Shown here piece by piece: positions 21,312-31,285 of a DNA stretch of 64,000 nt (positions within the stretch are counted from its first letter, which is position 1; each line of letters starts with the position of its first letter). The DNA is from Rhizobium leguminosarum bv. trifolii WSM1325. Its GTDB lineage: Bacteria > Pseudomonadota > Alphaproteobacteria > Rhizobiales > Rhizobiaceae. The stretch is taken from positions 1,798,001 through 1,862,000 of the forward strand of contig CP001622.1 of the NCBI GenBank assembly GCA_000023185.1, written 5' to 3'. Both the position numbers and the translations under genes were made by a program. The notes beneath the pieces were generated by a model. The model was given only the letters and a program-made list of their open reading frames with translations. It searched no databases and was not told the origin of the DNA.

Positions 21312-21827
21312 ATGATGACGAAGATCTGGAGAGAAACCGGTTTTGTCGAAAACGATCCCTGGGTGATCGAAACCGACGAGGTGAAGGCGACCGAGGAGCA
21401 GAAGCCGCTGCTCGGTCTCGACGAACTGATTGCCAAGGCCGACGAAAGCAACGATGTGGGCCTCGGCGTGCTGATCAAGCCGGCCGACGACGTGCGCCGG
21501 CTGGAGCCCTATCTCGATCGCCTCGAAATCGTCGCCGTCGCCTTTCCGGCTTTCAACGACGGCCGCGCCTTCAGCCATGCCTCGCTGCTGCGCCAGCGCC
21601 TCGGCTACACCAATGAGCTGCGTGCCGTCGGCGACGTGCTGATCGATCAGGTGCCGCTGATGCTGCGCGTCGGCATCGACAGCTTTTCCGTCACCAACGC
21701 CACGGCGCTGAAGCGGCTTTCCGAAAACCGTCTTCCCGCCATTCCCCATCATTATCAGCCGGCGGTGCGTGACGCCGAAGCCGGCAAGGGCTATAGTTGG
21801 CGCCGTCAGGCGAAGCCGGCCGCATAA
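21312..21827 (+). CDS. DUF934 protein of the sulfite-reduction operon
   Basis: A 171-residue protein with the DUF934 core (DVRRLEPYLDRLEIVAVAFP, DGRAFSHASLLRQRLGYTNELRAVGDV). Members are linked to sulfite reductase in proteobacteria and are thought to assist sulfite reduction; no catalytic motif is obvious. ATG codons at 21312 and 21315 follow AAGGAGGGG. It ends the operon; a ubiH-like gene begins 39 bp later. Confidence 0.88.
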   Translation: MMTKIWRETGFVENDPWVIETDEVKATEEQKPLLGLDELIAKADESNDVGLGVLIKPADDVRRLEPYLDRLEIVAVAFPAFNDGRAFSHASLLRQRLGYTNELRAVGDVLIDQVPLMLRVGIDSFSVTNATALKRLSENRLPAIPHHYQPAVRDAEAGKGYSWRRQAKPAA

Positions 21828-21865
21828 GCGGCTGGTCAGCCGTTTTACCTTGACGGAACGGTAGC

Positions 21866-23077
21866 ATGAAGAGATTCGAAGTAGCGGTGATCGGTGGCGG
21901 TCTCGCCGGCATGATCGCCGCAATCGCGCTGGCGCGTGGCGGTCGCAATGTCGCGCTGGTGGCACCCCTCGCTCCGAAGGAGGATCGGCGCACCACGGCG
22001 CTGATGGATCAATCGATCCGCTTCCTCGACCGGCTGGCGCTCTGGGAAAAGCTCCGTCCCGCAGCCGCTCCTCTGACCAGCATGCGCATCGTCGACGGTA
22101 CCGATCGACTGCTGCGCGCGCCGACCACCACTTTCCGCGCGGCCGAGGTCGGCCTCGATGCCTTCGGCTACAATTTCCCCAACAAGGCGCTGAACGGCAT
22201 TCTCGAAGAGGCTGCCGCCGGCGAGGGCAATATCACCCGTTTCACCGATATGGCCGAATCGATCGACATATCAGCCGAGGCTGTCTCGATCCGCATTACT
22301 GGCGGCGAGACACTGTCGGCCGATTTTGCCGTCGGCGCCGATGGCCGCGGCTCGAAGCTGCGCGAGACCTCCGGCATTGCCGTGCGCAACTGGTCCTATC
22401 CGCAATCGGCCATGGTGCTGAATTTCGCCCATTCGCTGCCGCACCAGAACATCTCGACCGAATTCCACACCAAACACGGCCCCTTCACCCAGGTGCCGCT
22501 GCCGGGAAGCCGCTCCAGCCTCGTCTGGGTGCAGGATCCCGCTGAGGCGGCGAGCCGCGCGGAGTTGCCGCTTGCCGAGCTCGGCGCCCTTGTCGAAGCG
22601 CGCATGCAGTCCATGCTCGGCAAGGTCGATGTCGAAGAGGGCGTCCAGGTCTGGCCGCTCTCCGGCATGATGGCGCATCGTTTCGGCAAGGGACGCATCG
22701 CGCTGATCGGGGAGGCCGCCCATGTCTTCCCGCCGATCGGGGCTCAGGGGCTGAACCTCAGCCTGCGCGATATCATGGCGCTTGCCGATATCCTCTGCGA
22801 CAGGGCGGAATTGCCGGTGCCGGCCGACGCCGGCGAAAGCTTCGACCGCAAACGCCGCGCCGACATCATGACGCGCACGGCAAGTGTCGATATTCTCAAC
22901 CGCTCGCTGCTTTCGGATTTCCTGCCCGTCCAGATGCTGCGCGCTGCCGGCCTGCACATCCTCTCGGCCATACCGCCGCTGCGCAATATCGTCATGCGTG
23001 AGGGCATCGAGCCGGGCCGCGGCTTCCGCGATATTCCGGAGGCGCTACGGGAAAAGCTGAAGCGGAAGAAGGCCTGA
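21866..23077 (+). CDS. UbiH/UbiF/COQ6-family FAD hydroxylase
   Basis: A 403-residue flavoprotein monooxygenase with the N-terminal dinucleotide motif VIGGGLAGMIAAIALARGG, the DG motif GADGRGSKLRE, and the second FAD motif IALIGEAAHVFPPIGAQGLN. This is the ubiquinone-ring hydroxylase family; which ring carbon is modified cannot be told. Its 3' end overlaps the convergent AEC transporter gene by 33 bp. Confidence 0.88.
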   Translation: MKRFEVAVIGGGLAGMIAAIALARGGRNVALVAPLAPKEDRRTTALMDQSIRFLDRLALWEKLRPAAAPLTSMRIVDGTDRLLRAPTTTFRAAEVGLDAFGYNFPNKALNGILEEAAAGEGNITRFTDMAESIDISAEAVSIRITGGETLSADFAVGADGRGSKLRETSGIAVRNWSYPQSAMVLNFAHSLPHQNISTEFHTKHGPFTQVPLPGSRSSLVWVQDPAEAASRAELPLAELGALVEARMQSMLGKVDVEEGVQVWPLSGMMAHRFGKGRIALIGEAAHVFPPIGAQGLNLSLRDIMALADILCDRAELPVPADAGESFDRKRRADIMTRTASVDILNRSLLSDFLPVQMLRAAGLHILSAIPPLRNIVMREGIEPGRGFRDIPEALREKLKRKKA

Positions 23078-24007
23078 GCGGATCACGATTAGCCAGAGCG
23101 AAACAGTCACCACCGAAAACACCGTCGTGATCAGGATCGTCGCCGAGGCGCGCTCCTGCCAGACGCCATACTGCTGACCGATGACGAAGACGTTGGTCGC
23201 CGTCGGCAGTGAGGCGAGCAGCACGGCCGCCTGGATCCAGACCGGTTCGAAACCGCCAACCGCCGTCAGCGCAACGAAGACCGCGATCGGATGAAGGATC
23301 AGCTTCGCCGGCACGATATAGGAGATTTCTGCCGGGATCCGCTTCAACGGTCGGAGCGCCAGCGTCACGCCCATGGCAAAGAGCGCGCAGGGCGCCGCCG
23401 CCTGGGCGAGATAGTCGACGAGGCGCTGAAACGCCGGCGGCTGGTCGATGTGCAAGGCGGCCACCGCAAAGCCCAGCGCGGTCGACAGGATGAAGGGATG
23501 CAGCGCCACCTTCTGGACGATATCGGCGGCGAGTTGGCCTGTTGAACCCTTGTCGTCGCCGGCCGCCGCCATCAGCGCCGGCGCCACGATGAAATGCAGC
23601 GCGTTTTCGAAGCAGATGATCAGCGCCACCGGCACGGCTGCGCCTTCGCCGAGCGCCAAGAGTGCCAGGCCCGGTCCCATATAGCCGATATTGCCATAGG
23701 CGCCGGCAAAGGACTGGATGGTGCAATCGGCCAGCGAATTGCCGCGCACGACGCGGCCGATGACGAAAAGCAGGATGAAGACCGCATAGGTCGCCGCGAT
23801 ATCGGTGACAATGAAATCGACGCGCGTCAGCTCTTCGATCGGCGTGCGCGAGACGAGCTTGAAGAACAGCGCGGGCAGGGCGGCATAGATGATGAAAGTG
23901 TTCAGCCAGCCGAGCGCTTCGGCCGGCTGCTTGGTCGCCTTGGCGGCGATGTAACCGATCAGGATCAGGCCGAAGAACGGCAATAGCAGGCTGACAATAT
24001 CGGCCAA
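23045..24007 (-). CDS. AEC-family membrane transporter
   Basis: A 320-residue protein with about ten hydrophobic segments, starting MADIVSLLLPFFGLILIGY. It carries the auxin efflux carrier family pattern, including an AGAYGNIGYMGPGLAL helix break. AEC members export organic acids such as malonate or malate; the substrate here is unknown. It converges on and overlaps the UbiH-like gene by 33 bp, so antisense interference at the 3' ends is possible. Confidence 0.88.
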   Translation of the reverse strand: MADIVSLLLPFFGLILIGYIAAKATKQPAEALGWLNTFIIYAALPALFFKLVSRTPIEELTRVDFIVTDIAATYAVFILLFVIGRVVRGNSLADCTIQSFAGAYGNIGYMGPGLALLALGEGAAVPVALIICFENALHFIVAPALMAAAGDDKGSTGQLAADIVQKVALHPFILSTALGFAVAALHIDQPPAFQRLVDYLAQAAAPCALFAMGVTLALRPLKRIPAEISYIVPAKLILHPIAVFVALTAVGGFEPVWIQAAVLLASLPTATNVFVIGQQYGVWQERASATILITTVFSVVTVSLWLIVIRSGLLPLQLFP

Positions 24008-24056
24008 GAGGTCTTCCAGGGCGCGGGGATGATCGGCGGGTCAGGATCTGACTTAA

Positions 24057-24156
24057 GCAATTCCAGCAAAAGTGTGTAGCGGTTTTTCGTCAGGAATTGC
24101 GCAGAAACAAGAGCAATTCCAGCAAAAGTGTGTAGCGGTTTTTCGTCAGGAATTGC
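24057..24156. repeat. Two tandem copies of a 44-bp imperfect palindrome
   Basis: GCAATTCC...GGAATTGC ends bracket the core AAAAGTGTGTAGCGGTTTTT. Copies at 24057-24100 and 24113-24156 are identical, giving a 56-bp period. A diverged relative with the same AAAAGTGTG-AGCGGTTTT core lies at 44552-44599. This looks like a dispersed rhizobial intergenic repeat. Confidence 0.85.
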
Positions 24157-24229
24157 TCAAAAAAACAAACCAGTAGAGCGTGGACTCATTCACGCGATGA
24201 GTACACGCTCTGCGACCGCCAACAAGCGA

Positions 24230-25165
24230 TCAATAGTCCCAGAAGGCCGCCACCCAACGAAAGGCGTCGCCGTCCACCGCCACCCGGCCGACGGAGGGAA
24301 ACGGCAGGTGAGTGGCCACCAGCTGCTCGCCGGTCTCCGCCAGTTCCCGCAACAGACGGACCCGAACGCGCGCCGCCTCCTCGGGGTCGTGTTCGAAGCC
24401 GTTGTACCAGTCCGGATGTTCAAACCCGACCGCGAACACGGCGTCGCCGGCAAACATTAGCCTGTCGCCGCCGGAGGCCACGCGGATCACGCTGTGGCCG
24501 GGGGTGTGGCCGCCGGTGCGATGGACGACCACGCCCGGCGCCACCTCGTACTCATCATCGAACAGCCTGAGATGGCTGCGATACTCTTTGGCGAATCGCT
24601 TGGCGGTCGCCCGAAGCGCGTCCGGGAAGCCCGGCGGCATGGAGACCCGAGAGAAATCGGGCGCCTCCCAGAATTTGACCTCTGCCGCCGCCACGTGGAT
24701 CCGCAGGTCCGGACGCAGCTGGTCCTTCACTCCGTCGACGAGCAGCCCGCCAATGTGGTCCATGTGCATGTGGGTCAGGACCACGTCGGTCACCGACGCA
24801 AGATCGATGCCGGCGGCCTCCAGTCGCTTGATCAGCTGCCCGGCCCGCGGCAGGTGCAGGTCCGGGTCGAGCCCCAACCCGGCGTCGAGAAGTATGGTCT
24901 GGTCGCCGCTGCGTACCACGACCACGTTCAGCGCCCAGTCGAAAGCGTCCGCTGGCAGGAACATGTCTTTCAGCCAGGCCGCTCGGACGGCGGGATCGAT
25001 GTTGTGTCCCAGCATCGCGGTTGGGAGCGGTAGCACCCCGTCGCTGACCACCAGCACCTCAATCTCGCCGACCTGCACCGCGTAGCGCGACGGAACCAAT
25101 TCGTCGAGCCGAGGTCTGCCGGTGTGTGCGGTGTTTTCCAGGCTCATCTTTGTCTCAAGGTTCAT
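24230..25165 (-). CDS. MBL-fold metallohydrolase
   Basis: A 311-residue metallo-beta-lactamase superfamily protein. The zinc-binding motif is THMHMDHIGG (His132, His134, Asp136, His137), with later ligands in GGHTPGHS and FAGDAVF. This subgroup includes quorum-quenching lactonases and other esterases; no motif fixes the substrate. The start is ATG 25165 with GGAGACGAAC upstream; ATG 25147 is an alternative. No signal peptide is seen. Confidence 0.88.
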   Translation of the reverse strand: MNLETKMSLENTAHTGRPRLDELVPSRYAVQVGEIEVLVVSDGVLPLPTAMLGHNIDPAVRAAWLKDMFLPADAFDWALNVVVVRSGDQTILLDAGLGLDPDLHLPRAGQLIKRLEAAGIDLASVTDVVLTHMHMDHIGGLLVDGVKDQLRPDLRIHVAAAEVKFWEAPDFSRVSMPPGFPDALRATAKRFAKEYRSHLRLFDDEYEVAPGVVVHRTGGHTPGHSVIRVASGGDRLMFAGDAVFAVGFEHPDWYNGFEHDPEEAARVRVRLLRELAETGEQLVATHLPFPSVGRVAVDGDAFRWVAAFWDY

Positions 25166-25581
25166 GTTCGTCTCCTTCTGACCGCCGCCTTAAACACGGC
25201 ATCGACGACGCTACATGGAGCCGTGTTTTCGATCGATTGGGTCGAGGGATAAGGGCGGGTGGGGCCGAGGGACAGGGCAAGCCATACCACGGCATAGGTC
25301 CAGGCCTCGCTTTTTGCTGTCGGCGGCGTGCTGATGGGCGGACTCGATCAGATCAGCGAACGCGGCATGCCTGTGACTGGGCTCGCCACAAATGTCATTT
25401 TTGACAGTCGAGGCCGGACATGATGCCGTTTTCTACGCTGCCGGGAGGCATCTTGCCGGGCCAGCGGACCATGGCGGGCGCGCGAAAGCCGCTTCGAAAA
25501 GCTGCAAATAGCCCGCCACGGCAGCGCATCGCGGAGACAACTTCCGACGAAGACGGTGCAGTGGCCGGTCGGTGGAGTCCG
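25166..25581. other. Gap with a gene relic
   Basis: No intact gene. On the minus strand the part near 25408-25494 still encodes a recognisable sulfatase segment (listed separately). The remaining sequence shows no recognisable coding or RNA feature. The gap separates the MBL hydrolase from an SDR gene. Confidence 0.4.
25408..25494 (-). pseudogene. Relic of a formylglycine-type arylsulfatase
   Basis: Translation of the minus strand gives SGFRAPAMVRWPG followed by KMPPGSVENGIMSGLD. This matches the mid-protein G(Y/F)R-P-(M/I)VRWPGKIP block of arylsulfatases, where LDW usually follows. Here the frame reaches a stop three codons after GLD, and upstream the sequence loses similarity. There is no start, no active-site C-X-P-S-R motif and no length, so it is a small remnant of a decayed gene. 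Confidence 0.55.
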
Positions 25582-26373
25582 TCAGAGCGTGTCGATCAGG
25601 CCTCCGTCCACGCGCATCGAAGCTCCAGTCGTTGCGGACGCCAAAGGGGAGGCCAGATAGGTGACGAGATTGGCGATTTCCTCGACGCTCGCGGCGCGTT
25701 GGATGATCGAACCGGCGCGGTGCTTCTTGACGAAGTCCGCCGCCACCTCCTCGATCGGTTTCCCTGTCCTCGCACGTTCCTCGGCGAGCATCGCCTCGAC
25801 GCCTTCCGACAGCGTGGGGCCGGGAAGGACGGAGTTCACGGTGACGCCGGTGCCGGCCATGCGTTTGGCAAGGCCGCGGGCAACCGCGATGTCCGCGGTC
25901 TTGCTGACACCGTAGTGGATCATCTCGACCGGTATGTTAAAGCCGGATTCGGACGCGATGAAGATGACGCGGCCCCAATCGAGCTTTTGCATGCCCGGAA
26001 GATATGCGCGCGAAAGCCTGACGGCGGACATGACGTTCACCTGCCAGTGGCGGTCCCATACCTCGTCGTCCGCATCGAAGAAGTCCAGCGGCTGGAAGAT
26101 GCCCGCGTTGTTGATGAGGATGTCCACGTGAGGAACCTGGGCGACAAGAGCGTTACATCCGCCAGCGGTTGCGAGATCCGCTGCCGCCGCGGTCACGCTT
26201 CCCTTGGCGCCGTCGCCTTTCAGGCGGTCGGCGGCCTTCGCGGTCTTTTCCTCGGACCGGCCGTTGACCACCACGTTCGCCCCCGCCCTCGCGAGCTGGC
26301 GGACGATTGCGTATCCAATGCCTTCGGTGGATCCGGTAACCAGAGCGGTCTTGCCTGTAAGGTCGATCTGCAT
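25582..26373 (-). CDS. Short-chain dehydrogenase/reductase
   Basis: A 263-residue classical SDR with the Rossmann motif TGSTEGIGYAI (about residue 12), NNAG, and catalytic YxxxK in IHYGVSKTADIAVARG. The start at 26373 (MQIDLTGKTALVTG) follows AAAGGAG; an upstream in-frame extension to 26430 lacks family character. The substrate is not deducible. It is adjacent to a sulfatase relic and an amino acid transporter operon without clear linkage. Confidence 0.88.
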   Translation of the reverse strand: MQIDLTGKTALVTGSTEGIGYAIVRQLARAGANVVVNGRSEEKTAKAADRLKGDGAKGSVTAAAADLATAGGCNALVAQVPHVDILINNAGIFQPLDFFDADDEVWDRHWQVNVMSAVRLSRAYLPGMQKLDWGRVIFIASESGFNIPVEMIHYGVSKTADIAVARGLAKRMAGTGVTVNSVLPGPTLSEGVEAMLAEERARTGKPIEEVAADFVKKHRAGSIIQRAASVEEIANLVTYLASPLASATTGASMRVDGGLIDTL

Positions 26374-26485
26374 CTTCTGCTCCTTTGAGGTTGGATGACA
26401 GAACGTATGAACTGGCGGCCGGTCTAGCAACAGCCAACGATGCGGATAATCCTTTCGCGTAGGGGAAGGAACCGATCAACGGGCT

Positions 26486-27214
<729 letters not shown>

Positions 27215-27246
27215 GCTGGTTCAACCTTTCGGATTCTGCGGCGGCG

Positions 27247-27921
27247 TCACAATCGCACCTCGCCATGGGCCGCGCCCATTCGAAGCTCCAGACGGCGGGC
27301 GAGCATGATGAGCGGATAGCAGACAATGAAATAACCCACGCCGACCAGGAAGAAGACCAGGAGCCCATTCGGCACCCGCTGCACCACCAGCCAGCCGACC
27401 CGCGTGAGGTCGGTGAGCCCGATGGCCGAGACGACGGAGGAATCCTTGATCAGCAGCACGTACTGGCCAACCAGTGGCGGCAACACGATCCGCATCGCCT
27501 GCGGCAGCACGACCTGGCGCATCCTCTGCCACCGTGACAGCCCGGACGCCAGCGCCGCCTCGATCTGGCCGGTTGGAACGGCGCGGATGCCGGCGGCGAC
27601 GATCTCGCAGATAAAACAAGCCGCGAGGTTTGTCAGAGCAATGATGCCGGCACTGAAGGCGTCGAGCTCGATGCCGAATTCCGGCAGAATGAAGAATATC
27701 AGAAAGATCTGCACCAGGAACGGCGTGCCGCGGATCAGGTCGACCCAGGAGCCGATCGCTGCGCTTAAAAGCCGGCTTCCACCAGTCCGAAGGATGCCGA
27801 GGCAAAAGCCGATCAGCGTACCGAGCACCAGGCTAATCAGCGACAACGCGACGGTCATGCCGAGGCCACGCAAGGCGAGGGGATAGCTGCCGGCGAGGCT
27901 CTGCAACTGCTGCCAGATCAT
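27247..27921 (-). CDS. Polar amino acid ABC transporter permease
   Basis: A 224-residue HisMQ-type permease with about five TM segments and the EAA-loop pattern EAALASGLSRWQRMRQVVLPQA. ATG 27921 overlaps the previous permease stop by 4 bp, so it is translationally coupled. It forms a heterodimer with that permease and works with the binding protein at 28709-29497. Confidence 0.93.
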   Translation of the reverse strand: MIWQQLQSLAGSYPLALRGLGMTVALSLISLVLGTLIGFCLGILRTGGSRLLSAAIGSWVDLIRGTPFLVQIFLIFFILPEFGIELDAFSAGIIALTNLAACFICEIVAAGIRAVPTGQIEAALASGLSRWQRMRQVVLPQAMRIVLPPLVGQYVLLIKDSSVVSAIGLTDLTRVGWLVVQRVPNGLLVFFLVGVGYFIVCYPLIMLARRLELRMGAAHGEVRL

Positions 27922-28595
27922 GTCCGCGCTCCTGTCGGCGCCAATCCGAGCCAGTACGCGGATAGCGCCGCTAGCCCCTTCAGGCCGTAATAGAGCAGGA
28001 GGTAGAAGGCCGCGATGGTCATGAACCCTTCGGCGGGCATGAAGCGGTCGGAGGCGAGCAGTTGCCCGGCACGGGTCAGTTCGGCGACCGAAATCAACGA
28101 TAGCAAGGCCGAATCCTTGACCAGCACGATCGCTTGGCCGAGCAATGGTGGAATCGTCACCTTGAAGGCTTGCGGCAGGATGACGAAGCGCATGCGTTGG
28201 ATGAAGGTCATGCCCGAAGCGATGCCTGCCTCCACCTGGCCGCGGTGGATCGACAGGATGCCGGCACGGATGATCTCGGCAATATAGGCACCGCTGTTCA
28301 GCGACAAGGCGAGAATGCCGACAACGAGTTCCGGCAGGATGAAGCCGAGGCGAGGCAGACCGAAATAGAGGAAATAGAGCTGCGCCAGCAAGGGTGTGGC
28401 CCGCACCGCGTCGATGAAGGCCCTGGCGGGAAGGCGAAACAGCCGGGCGGGCTGCAGGTTCATGGCGACGAGCACGATGCCAACGGCGAGCGCACCGGCG
28501 AAGGAGAGGAGCGACAGCCACACCGTCGTGAAGAGACCCTGCCCGAACAAGGGCAGATATTCAACGATGGCGCGGAAGCTGAAGTTCTCGAGCAT
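27918..28595 (-). CDS. Polar amino acid ABC transporter permease
   Basis: A 225-residue HisMQ-type permease starting MLENFSFRAIVEYLPLFGQG, with the EAA loop EAGIASGMTFIQRMRFVILP. The frame is open upstream to 28745, but that extension is arginine-rich and unlike the family, so ATG 28595 is preferred. It pairs with the downstream permease to which it is coupled. Confidence 0.92.
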   Translation of the reverse strand: MLENFSFRAIVEYLPLFGQGLFTTVWLSLLSFAGALAVGIVLVAMNLQPARLFRLPARAFIDAVRATPLLAQLYFLYFGLPRLGFILPELVVGILALSLNSGAYIAEIIRAGILSIHRGQVEAGIASGMTFIQRMRFVILPQAFKVTIPPLLGQAIVLVKDSALLSLISVAELTRAGQLLASDRFMPAEGFMTIAAFYLLLYYGLKGLAALSAYWLGLAPTGART

Positions 28596-28708
28596 GGCGA
28601 ATGGCCTATCCCAGACGGCGGAAGACGAAATGTCCCGGACGGTCTCGCGACGCCGAAGCGCGCGCGAAACCGGCCGGATCAGATGGATGCTTGAACCATG
28701 GGTCGGGC

Positions 28709-29497
28709 TTAGTGATCCTTCTTCCAGTTGTCGGAGTTGACCCAATAATCGAGGTTTTTCTGCAGACGGCCGTCGAGGGTGACCTGGTCGAGAAACTGGT
28801 TCATCCAGATCAACAGGTCCGGTTCGTCATAGCGCGTGGCGAATGCCAACGGCTCCTTCGACAGCATGTCGGGCATAATGGTGAAGCTGCCGGCCGGATA
28901 AGCCGTTGACTGACCCTTGACCGCCGAGACGTCGTTGACGCCGCAATCGGCCTGGCCGTTATTGACGGCATCGAGCAGCAGCGGGCCGCCACCCTTGTAG
29001 CTCTTGATCTCGGCATCGGGAAAGGCGGCCTTGGCCTCTTTCTCGCCGGTGGCACCGAGCAGTACCGCGATCTTGGTGCCCTTGGCCTTGCAGTCTCCGG
29101 TCGTGTTGAACTTGCCGCCGGCCTTGGTGAAGACGGTGCTGCCGGTATACATGTAGGGCTTGGTGAAGGCGACCTTCATTCCCCGCGCCAGCGTCGGCGT
29201 CATGTCGGCGACCAGGAGATCGGCCTTTCCGGACAACAGCGCCGGGATCAGGCCATCCCAGTCGAAATCAAGGAAGGTGATCTTCACGCCCATTTCCTTG
29301 GCCATCAATTCGGCGAGCTCGACCGAGCTGCCGGTCCGTTCGCCGGCCGCGTCGACCAACGAGAAGGGAGGGCCTTGTGTCTGCACCGCGACGCGCAGCT
29401 CGCCGCGCTTGGCGATGTCGTCGAGCGTTCCGGCATTGGCGGCGGCGGCGATACTGGCAAGCGCGACCGCTGCGGCGAAAAACTTGGTAATGTTCAT
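28709..29497 (-). CDS. Periplasmic amino acid-binding protein
   Basis: A 262-residue family-3 solute-binding protein. It has a signal peptide (MNITKFFAAAVALASIAAAANA), then the usual start of the mature fold (GTLDDIAKRGELRVAV), and ends KKDH. The ligand is an amino acid or derivative. The neighbouring saccharopine-dehydrogenase-like enzyme hints at a lysine-related compound, which is an inference. GGAGGAAT lies before the ATG. Confidence 0.92.
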   Translation of the reverse strand: MNITKFFAAAVALASIAAAANAGTLDDIAKRGELRVAVQTQGPPFSLVDAAGERTGSSVELAELMAKEMGVKITFLDFDWDGLIPALLSGKADLLVADMTPTLARGMKVAFTKPYMYTGSTVFTKAGGKFNTTGDCKAKGTKIAVLLGATGEKEAKAAFPDAEIKSYKGGGPLLLDAVNNGQADCGVNDVSAVKGQSTAYPAGSFTIMPDMLSKEPLAFATRYDEPDLLIWMNQFLDQVTLDGRLQKNLDYWVNSDNWKKDH

Positions 29498-29589
29498 TTC
29501 ATATTCCTCCCGGTTGTCGTTGTCCTACCCACCCGTGGGTGCCTTTTGAACCTCGGCGCCGTTCCCGGCGGCGACCGCGTTCGAAACTC

Positions 29590-30753
29590 TCAATCCCAGC
29601 TGACCGTCTCGGAAACCCGGATGCCGCGCCTGGCCAACTCGTCGAGGAAGCGACCGTCCGGCACATGCATCAGCGGGTTGAGCAGGCCAGGCTTAGCGAT
29701 CTCGCCGCGGGCCAACATCTGCGCCACGATGCTGGCGGGATAGCCGACGCCGCGGCTCATGCCGAACAGCCCGGACGTCAGGTCGCGCTCTATGATCAGG
29801 TCCGATGTCACTGTCTTGCGGCGGCCGCCTTCGCTGCCGGAGAACACGTTGCGCATCACGCAAAGATCCTTCTCATCGACACCATACTGTAATTTCGGAC
29901 CGAGCATCCGGCCGAGAAATTCGCGCGGGCTGGTGCCAATGCCCGGCACCTTGTCTTCGGAGAGGAAGCCGAGTTCCTTCAGCGGAGCCCAAAAAGCCGA
30001 CCAGCCCGGCCAACGCAGTGAATAGCGGCCACCGCGCCGCAGCCCTTTGGCATGGCCGAGCATGTCGGAATAGTGCGGCGCATCGCCGTTCGGAAAGGCC
30101 TCCAGCCTGCCGAGGCCCGCGAACTCGATCTGATGGATGAAACGGTTGTCGTGTTGCCGGGCGGCGGGCACGTCGACCCGTTCGCCGTTTTCGACCAGCA
30201 CGCTGTCGCGATTCTGGCTCGTCAAGACCATGTCGAAGTTCCAGCTCACCTTATAGCGTAGCGGCTCGGTCGTCGCTTTCGGCTCGGGGATGCCGCCGCA
30301 ATAGGAGTCGATGGAGGTGATGGTGTCGAACTGACTGGCGGCACGCGCGTAAAGCACCAGATCGATGCCGGGGTCGAGCCCGCATTCGGTCATGATCGAA
30401 ACGCCCGCCGTCGTGGCCGCGGGATCGAGATCGGCGATGGCCTTGCCGTAATTGGTGGTGACGAGCGGCGTGCCTGTGGCGATCGCCGCGAGAACCGCCT
30501 CGCGCATCAGCGGCTGCGGCAAGAGGTCGATGACCGCGTCGGCGTCCTCCATCACATCCGCCAGCGTTGGACCGATCGGGCCTTCCGGCACCACGAAACG
30601 AATGCGGCCAATGTCTGTCAGTCCGGCAAGCAGGGCCGCGCCATCCGGCGCGGTATCGAAACAGACCACTCGCTCGACACCGTCGCTGGCGACGAGATCG
30701 GTGATCGCGGCGCGCCCTTGCAACCCGAGGCCGCCAAGTACCGCGATCTTCAC
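29590..30753 (-). CDS. Saccharopine dehydrogenase-like oxidoreductase
   Basis: About 387 residues with an N-terminal Rossmann motif KIAVLGGLGLQGRAAITDL and an AVIDLLPQPL region, as in saccharopine reductase and lysine 6-dehydrogenase families. The start is likely GTG 30753, which overlaps the Lrp gene stop by 4 bp and has GGAAAG upstream. It probably oxidises the amino acid imported by the adjacent ABC system; the exact substrate is unknown. Confidence 0.85.
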   Translation of the reverse strand: MKIAVLGGLGLQGRAAITDLVASDGVERVVCFDTAPDGAALLAGLTDIGRIRFVVPEGPIGPTLADVMEDADAVIDLLPQPLMREAVLAAIATGTPLVTTNYGKAIADLDPAATTAGVSIMTECGLDPGIDLVLYARAASQFDTITSIDSYCGGIPEPKATTEPLRYKVSWNFDMVLTSQNRDSVLVENGERVDVPAARQHDNRFIHQIEFAGLGRLEAFPNGDAPHYSDMLGHAKGLRRGGRYSLRWPGWSAFWAPLKELGFLSEDKVPGIGTSPREFLGRMLGPKLQYGVDEKDLCVMRNVFSGSEGGRRKTVTSDLIIERDLTSGLFGMSRGVGYPASIVAQMLARGEIAKPGLLNPLMHVPDGRFLDELARRGIRVSETVSWD

Positions 30754-31256
30754 GCGCTTTCCTTTCGAGGATTCTCGTCCGACCAGCAACCTTCCGGCAG
30801 GCTGACCCACTTGTTGCATGATGCCATGACGACGAAGGTCTCGCTGCGCACGACTTCGCCCGGCTCGCCCGCGCCCGGGATCAACTCGCTGGTGACGCGG
30901 TAGAGATCGGCGACATCGCCGACCACTGTCACGTCGACGATAATGTCGAAGCGCCCGGTGACCACGCAGGCGGAGTTCACGAAAGGCAGCTCGGAGATGC
31001 GTTCCGCCAGTTTCCGGGCCTGCCCGCGCCCCTGGGCATTGATGCCGACAATGGCCGAGATCAATTCCGGACGCTCGGTCAGGTTCAGCAATCCGACGAT
31101 CTTGAGCAGGTTGCGGCCCAGGAGGTTTCGCAAGCGCATACGCACTGTCGGAACAGAGATCGCCATCTTCTCGGCGAGGCGATTGACGCCAAGCTGCGCA
31201 TCCTCCGACAGCAGTTTAACCAGTCGCCGGTCGGTCTGATCGAGATGTTCTCGCAA
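30750..31256 (-). CDS. Lrp/AsnC-family regulator
   Basis: A 168-residue feast/famine regulator: N-terminal helix-turn-helix (LGVNRLAEKMAISVPTVRMRLRNL) and C-terminal RAM ligand domain (FVNSACVVTGRFDIIVDVTV). It begins the operon for amino acid transport and oxidation and is coupled to the oxidoreductase gene. A direct repeat just upstream is a candidate autoregulatory site. Confidence 0.93.
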   Translation of the reverse strand: MREHLDQTDRRLVKLLSEDAQLGVNRLAEKMAISVPTVRMRLRNLLGRNLLKIVGLLNLTERPELISAIVGINAQGRGQARKLAERISELPFVNSACVVTGRFDIIVDVTVVGDVADLYRVTSELIPGAGEPGEVVRSETFVVMASCNKWVSLPEGCWSDENPRKESA

Positions 31257-31285
31257 TGGTCATGGCTTTCATAAATAGAAAAAAT

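Noticed and set aside
24008..24230. The tandem 44-bp repeats as a short CRISPR
   Set aside because: Only two units with a 12-bp gap, palindromic, with a related copy elsewhere in the window.
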